Below are positions 58,622 to 64,000 of a stretch of DNA of 64,000 nucleotides, in pieces. Source of the DNA: Umbilicaria muhlenbergii (taxonomy: Eukaryota > Ascomycota > Lecanoromycetes > Umbilicariales > Umbilicariaceae). Below the pieces are notes generated by a model. That model saw only the letters and a list, made by a program, of their open reading frames with translations. It did no database searches and was not told the DNA's origin. The stretch is taken from contig KK106983.1 in the NCBI GenBank assembly GCA_000611775.1, positions 4,841,818 through 4,905,817 on the forward strand, written 5' to 3'. Each line of letters starts with the position of its first letter. The first letter of the stretch is position 1. Position numbers and translations under genes: made by a program.

Positions 58622-61600
58622 TTAGGTCAATTTCACCCGAAGAACTCCGTCTAGAGCATCCTCCCAGCTGGCCAAAAGATCCGCGCCCTTGATCTCCACC
58701 CAAGACTCGCCGAGCAGGTCTCGCAGCTGGAGCGAGACGGCGTCCTCCTTGTTCTCGGGATGTCCTATGCTTGCCTCTACAAGCTCGCTGACAACACCAC
58801 CAACTCTCAATTGCTTTTGTTGCTTCATCACTGCTTGACGTATACCAGCTACTGCCTCCATGATCTTGGTTTTAAGAGGCGCAGCATCCTTGACATGAGG
58901 CTTAAGGTCGGCCAAGTTGGAATCGCGGATCCGAGAGACAGCGTCCTCGAGGAAGAACAGGATCAGTTGTAGGCTCTCGAGGTCGACGAACAATGAATGC
59001 AGATAACGCCAGCCCGGAGTTTCTAACTTAGAAGTAAGAGCGAAAGTTTTCGTGGTGTCCTGGGCTGAGGATTCAATGCGCTTCAGCAGGTAAGATACCC
59101 ATCGATCCATCTCACTCATGATAACGCGGAAATATTCCAACAGGTGCTCCGCGGGTGGACCCTTCGTCTCGCGGACCTGGATGATGAAAATACCCTGCTG
59201 AAGGCGCTCAACTAGGATAGACAGCATGTTTTCTTCAATCGTGCATCCATTGAACTCTGTACCACAGTCCATGCCGAGCTCATCTGCAAGATGGTCTTCT
59301 TTGAGCGGTGTGCCTTTATTGACTAAGGCGAGAAACCTGCAAATCTGCATCTGATATCGGAGCCAGCACCTCTGTTCGTCACATGGATCAGCTAGTGATT
59401 TGCTTGTTGTACGCATCAATACATACACCAGGCTTAGGACCACAGCGCAAGAGTTCTTCGAATCTAGATTGACCATGAGCCTCGCAATTTGGAAATACTG
59501 CTTCGTCGCGGTTGTCCACCACAGCAGGGGATATTGAATCTAGTAGCACAAACACATCAAAGTCAGCGTACTTTTTCCTATACAAAATCCGCTTTCGGAG
59601 AGCTTAGACGATGATTTACCTAGTAGATCCTGGTAGTCCTCCTTGCTGGTCAGCCCCGTGAATCGCCCTATCCGCCGCAACTCGATCACATTCATGAATT
59701 TCTGAAGGTCCTGTTGCGAACGTTCTAAGAACGAGAGTGCCTCTACCAATGTCTTATACTGGCCATTGTGCAGTATCTGGTTGATTCCCCGAGAAGTCTG
59801 TGTTTCGCTACCTTTTTGCCACTCTAAAGCTACCTTAAGGCCATGAGCAGGATCGCAAAGCGCTTTCTCTTGTCCGAAGCTGATGTGGGGATCCACTGGG
59901 AAGGGATGAATAGTTGATAAACGGGTAAAGAGGATCCATGAGATTGTTGCATTCTGCGAGTTCTTGATCTTGAGCTGTGCATAATGTTTCATTGCCAGGG
60001 ATCCAGCTCCCATAGATGTATAAATGCGTACAAGCATCAACAGAGCGTCATAGTTATGTTTCGAACGTGATAACAGGAACTCTAGTAGAAGCGCACCTCG
60101 CAATAATGCAGTATTTTCTCCGGCTTCGAAAAGATGGATGAGAGCCATAACGGCCAAGATGCAAGCGTCATCTCCAGGCTGCCTTTCACTGGCAGGTAGC
60201 TTCGCTCCTAGGGCTAAAGACAATTTGTAGAGCCGAAGGCAGCTTGTAATGAAAGCGTCAATGAGTTCTCTGGAATAGGTATTATCATCATGGGAGACGA
60301 CAAGGTAATAGTCCATCCTCAGTGCATTGATTTCGGATGTAATCCATGACACCTGAGCTGCCTATTGAATTGATCAGCAACGGCGCCGTTGGAGTGGGAG
60401 AAGCCCGTACCTTAGATGCATTGCTTTTGGGACTAACACTTTTCGCACAAGCACTTGTGGCGATGAGGAAGCGCTCTTTTCTTGACGGGTCCAAGTGGGC
60501 AACATAAGGCTCCAAGTCGCGAGAACAGACATACTTGGTCGAATAGGCTCGGAAGTGATTTTCGCAAGCTTCGAAGAGACGATCCTGCTTGTCAGCATCG
60601 GTAGCACATTCTTGAGCATAAAATTTCAACATGGCTAGGCGAGCATTTCGTGAGACCTTGGCTTGCCTGGAGTATGACTTGACAATGTCCTCGGTGGCTA
60701 TATAGTTTCTGACGGCGTTAGAGGCCATGTCGCACAGCTAGGAACTTCAACCTGACTCACTCTTGAGTACGAAGCTTGCTTGCTGCTGTCAAGAGTCCTG
60801 TCCAAACTCTCCAGTCGTCCGCGATAGCACCAAAGATGGAAGATCGCGTTCGGTCGATGTTCTGTAAATTGTCTGAACGCGCATCTTGCAGAAGGCCCAA
60901 GCAATAACTCCATTCTTCTTCCCACAGCTCCGATACCTCCAGTATATCAAGCTTATCACGAACGAGGTCCCAGTTATTGCCGGCGATTTTCGATCCGATA
61001 CCCGTTCGCGGATCATCAAGCACAGCTAGTGCCTCCTTGTACTTGCCTTGTGATTTGCACACTTCAAGCAACAACATGACATCTTCGGCCGAGCGAAGAG
61101 TCCTACCAGGATTCTTCAGGTCCTTGTCTCCTCAGCATGTACTCTCTGGTCAAGGTCGACACTTGCAAACGTAGTCGAGACTCACAATATCTGCAGGAAC
61201 GTCGGAGGCAGCTTTTGAAAGCAGCTTGTGTGCCAAGCCTCCAAAGAGTCTTCGGTCAATGTCCGATGCTGTGGGAACATTTGCAGCCATATAGTTGGCG
61301 ACAATCGCCCAGAAGAAATATTGTCTAGCCTTCGGAAAGTTCTTCTGTAAAGACATTGATGCCTTTCATGGTCTGGCTTAGCCTAAAGAGCAGTATCGGG
61401 AAGTGTGCAAATAGCTGACCTTTTGAGCGCCTTTCCATTTTCGTTGTTCAAAGTTCTTTTTAAACCATAGTGTTTGCAGCTCTTCATCTTGAGGTCGTAG
61501 CCGCACAGCTCGCTCCCATATCAAGTCTATCTCGGCATCCGTAGCTTCGATCTGTCGCAAGCATTCTTCCAGAATGATAATAGCTTGAACATCTGCTATT

Positions 61601-61909
61601 GGAGGGTCTCGTTGGAGAAGTGTACTGATATCGTCTCGGCCCTGCTTTTGACGAGGACTGTCTGGGAATGAGAGAAGAACACGAGCTTTCAATACCTGCA
61701 CAGATTGACCGTCAGTTGTTACCCCGCGAGCGATTGAGTGTAGAAACTTAAGTCAGGCAGCATAGACATACAGAAAGGTGGTCGCTCTTCTCCCCCTTCT
61801 TAAGTCTTTTCTCGCAAAGACTCAGGGCTTGCTTCCAGTTGCGGACGTCGATAGCTTCCTGGATCTGCCGGTCCCGTCGATCGTTGACCTTGTTTTCGAC
61901 GAGCACCAT
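58622..61909 (-). CDS. MDM20: N-terminal acetyltransferase B complex auxiliary subunit NAA25/MDM20
   Basis: TPR-like helical scaffold that pairs with catalytic NAA20 to acetylate Met-Asp/Glu/Asn/Gln N-termini at the ribosome (yeast MDM20, actin/tropomyosin function). Eight exons (61772-61909, 61420-61695, 61186-61362, 60761-61122, 60411-60708, 59620-60361, 59429-59539, 58622-59391) give 957 residues. The start MVLVENKVNDRRDRQIQEAI leads into NWKQALSLCEKRLKKGEK. Further family pieces are WERAVRLRPQDEELQTLWFK, KARQYFFWAIVANYMA, LLEVCKSQGKYKEALAVLDD, WRVWTGLLTAA and VSWITSEINALRMDYYLV. Exon 5 was placed by an intron with a CTAAC branch site (60709-60760); the more obvious upstream AG breaks frame. 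One intron (59392-59428) is only 37 nt. The C-terminal third is less conserved. Confidence 0.92.
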
Positions 61910-63525
61910 GATCGTGACGGTGCTATCAAGGTGAGTAGCGGCGCAAGACCATGGCGAGCACAACGGCTACCAAGAGCCGAATATGACCATAATGCTACAA
62001 CAGTTTGGGGGTAATCTTTTATACGGAAATAACGAATTAGCGTTCCGAGCTTATATCCGCAGCTAATTGGCAGGTTCGGAGGCAAGTTAAACATCTGTTA
62101 AGGCTTGAGTTGAGCCTCGTGAACTGTGGTCTAGGGATGGCAAGCATAGTTCTCAAACTGTACTTGGGTATTGAACTATCTTCCCTTCGAGAACGTCGCA
62201 TGCTATATTTACATGGTGGTACTTGAAACGCAGAATTGCCAATTAAGGCGATGAGCCGAACTCGCAAGATGCACCAAATGTCTTATCTGACACCAGCCTG
62301 TCAAGCTAGTCTACCTAGACATCAACCGCATATGTCAGATCCTTCGGGCTTTGAAACCCCCTAAGCATAATATGAGCGCTGTGATGCCTCTTCCGGTACA
62401 TCATGCACCACTTGTCGCTTCGGCTGATCAAACACCATTCATGTGGAGGTATCGTCTGGTTTCCAGCTGTCTCCGTCCGATACTCATAATGTGAGTTTGC
62501 CCTCCTTTCTTTTGCTTTCTTTCCGCTCTGCCATCTGTAAGGTCCTAGCGTCAGTAATGCCCGCATCGCGCTCAATGGCGCGCTTGAATGCATACCCATT
62601 GTTTCTTGCAGTCTCTGTACGCCCTGTGAAACCCAACATGCATGATCAGCCCTTGATCGCTTGTTTAGTCTTCAGACAGTGAATACCATGGAAGCTGGCT
62701 TGTATGGCCAACCAGGCAGGTGAACTTGAGCTCCAGCTTGGTCGCACTCACTGGAAGTAGTCTGTGCATAGCTCCCTGTCGCCCCCATTGCGATGCAAGC
62801 ATTTCATGCTTCGTGCAGCTGCTTCCTGACAAGGGTCAAAGTATTCGCTGTTCCTCTTCCTGCAGGTGCTTTAGCAGGCAGTGGCGCAGGTGCTTTAAGA
62901 AGAAGTCCAGAATGCCGTCACATAGCACGCGACATGTGTTCGTACTTACGTTGTAAAGCTGCTCTCAGCCTTCGCCCATGGCGATTGTTCCTCTCCTGCC
63001 TCCACCATGATGGATCGAAAGGTGATGTCCAAGTAAAGATGGATGATGTTGCGGCTCAAACCGCTTCCGCTTACTAGGTAGCTGTGGGGGTCCGTGCAAG
63101 CTGCTCGTTTCGTCATGGTGGCACGGTGGCAATCGTGGCTTGCCGATTGCCTTATCGATAATCCTGCCGGGCCTGCACAGGGAGCCATACCTCAAGGCAG
63201 AAGATATTTCGCCGTGCCTATGCTGCCGACAACCCCGTTTTGCAGGTGCTGCCTTGAAGATACTCAATGATAGATGGCTCAATGGAATCGCGGCAAGCCA
63301 TGTCAGCTGCAAGATTACTTTTGATGCAATGGCCCTGCATCCGAACTGTTCTACGTAGTACTCATGCCCGCGGCCTTATTCGGAAGCGTTGAGAAGGAGG
63401 CCTGGAAAGAAGAATCCATGGAAACAGGAGAGAAGAAGAGAGGGCGCGGCAGAGCTTACCCCATCCACAGACAGTCGATATGCAAAGGGCGCTTGCTGAT
63501 AAGCGGCTGTTTGCGGGCACGTACA
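61910..63525. other. Intergenic, 1.62 kb, no gene seen
   Basis: NAA25 promoter and flanking DNA. A short direct repeat GCAGGTGCTTTA occurs twice about 30 bp apart near 62861-62900. No coding region supported. Confidence 0.5.
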
Positions 63526-64000
63526 TTAGTATCTTGGTTGATGGCATTTGTAGAAAGGATCCGATCTTGCTGCGGAATCAATCATAACGGTCCACAGAAC
63601 ATACGAAAATAGCATCAGAGCGATGCTCCATTTTACTGACTTTCTGAGTCGAGAATGCAAAGATTCGATGGGCGCATTAGCCGTCATCAGGAAACGTGTC
63701 GAACAACTGAAACAGGACAAAAAGTCCATGCGTTGCATAAAGGATTCAAGGTTGAAGAAAGTAGTACGAGTACAAACAGTAGCCCTCCACACCTGCTCTT
63801 CGTCCTCCGCTTTCCATATGACGTGTCTCCACTTTGCCATGCCGTTGACCATTAGCCGAAAGTCCTCATCCACCTGGTGCTACTTATCGTCGCATATCAA
63901 GCAACACCATTGTGAATGTTCAGCAATGTCCTCGGTGTCCAGCGAGCGGATCGGCATAGAAATCTGGGGTATATCGACGAGGGTGATCCCAGGAATCGGT
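63526..64000 (-). pseudogene. Unknown membrane-protein frame with in-frame TAG, runs off window end
   Basis: Not recognised. From the window edge downward one frame is open for about 40 residues (PIPGITLVDIPQISMPIRSL...HSQWCCLICDDK), meets TAG at about 63880, and continues in the same frame for about 117 residues to 63526. This second part contains DEDFRLMVNGMAKWRHVIWK, a cysteine segment FLSCFSCSTRF and a probable membrane helix (VKWSIALMLFSYVLWTVMID). Both parts look like natural protein, with cysteines and Trp, and no splice pair nearby removes the TAG (the only GT/AG are 10 nt apart). Either a nonsense mutation or sequencing error breaks one gene, or the lower part is the last exon of a different splice model. 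Coordinates of the 5' end are unknown. Confidence 0.45.

Noticed and set aside
60728-60760. NAA25 acceptor CTAG at about 60739
   Set aside because: Would shift the frame; the CTAAC-branch/CAG acceptor at 60709 keeps it.

Overview
The window is nuclear DNA of a filamentous ascomycete (Pezizomycotina; Dothideomycetes is my guess, not shown by the sequence). The evidence is intron-rich eukaryotic genes whose short introns (mostly 45-100 nt) have GT-AG ends and CTAAC/CTGAC-like branch points, fungal-specific families (CFEM and other GPI-type wall proteins, INSIG, ILM1, MAK32, fungal-length clathrin), and about 25 genes in 64 kb on both strands. Exon models below were built by hand from reading frame, splice signals and family conservation. 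They keep frame throughout unless stated.

Left part (1-24.5 kb). An amino-acid permease is cut by the window start. It is followed by a CFEM GPI-type protein, an MFS transporter, a 14-3-3 protein, a SERCA-type Ca2+ ATPase, proteasome subunit beta-3 and a likely small MITE. A nucleotide/arginine group comes next: OMP decarboxylase (URA3), a short UMP-kinase-like gene with an abnormal C-terminus, a PfkB-family (MAK32-like) kinase and the mitochondrial ornithine acetyltransferase (ArgJ). Intergenic gaps are large here (1.2-2.3 kb).

Middle part (25-43.5 kb). This is a housekeeping block: a TUG/UBX4-type p97 adaptor, ribosomal protein eL36, the NuA4 scaffold EAF1/VID21 divergent from MAK11 (60S assembly), eIF2-gamma (GCD11), an INSIG-family ER protein, bifunctional purine enzyme ADE17 and a 101-residue secreted protein.

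Right part (44.8-64 kb). Clathrin heavy chain, a class I (GH47) alpha-mannosidase, a Cys-rich Ser/Thr-rich GPI-type protein, the geranylgeranyltransferase-I beta subunit (CDC43, interrupted by a 20-N assembly gap), ILM1, the NatB subunit NAA25/MDM20 and, at the edge, a reading frame broken by an in-frame TAG. Secretory-pathway genes (clathrin, mannosidase, SERCA, INSIG) are frequent, but I see no biosynthetic cluster, virus, plasmid, CRISPR array or intact transposon.

The most unusual signal is compositional. At least five places (about 16.6, 26.33, 52.65, 56.93 and 57.82 kb) show a sharp switch from strongly C-rich to strongly G-rich DNA on the + strand. Each arm is about 300-500 bp, centred inside a conserved gene, and carried by synonymous positions, introns and low-complexity coding DNA. 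The pattern is identical when read on the other strand, so it looks like the footprint of a bidirectional process starting at a point, independent of gene orientation.
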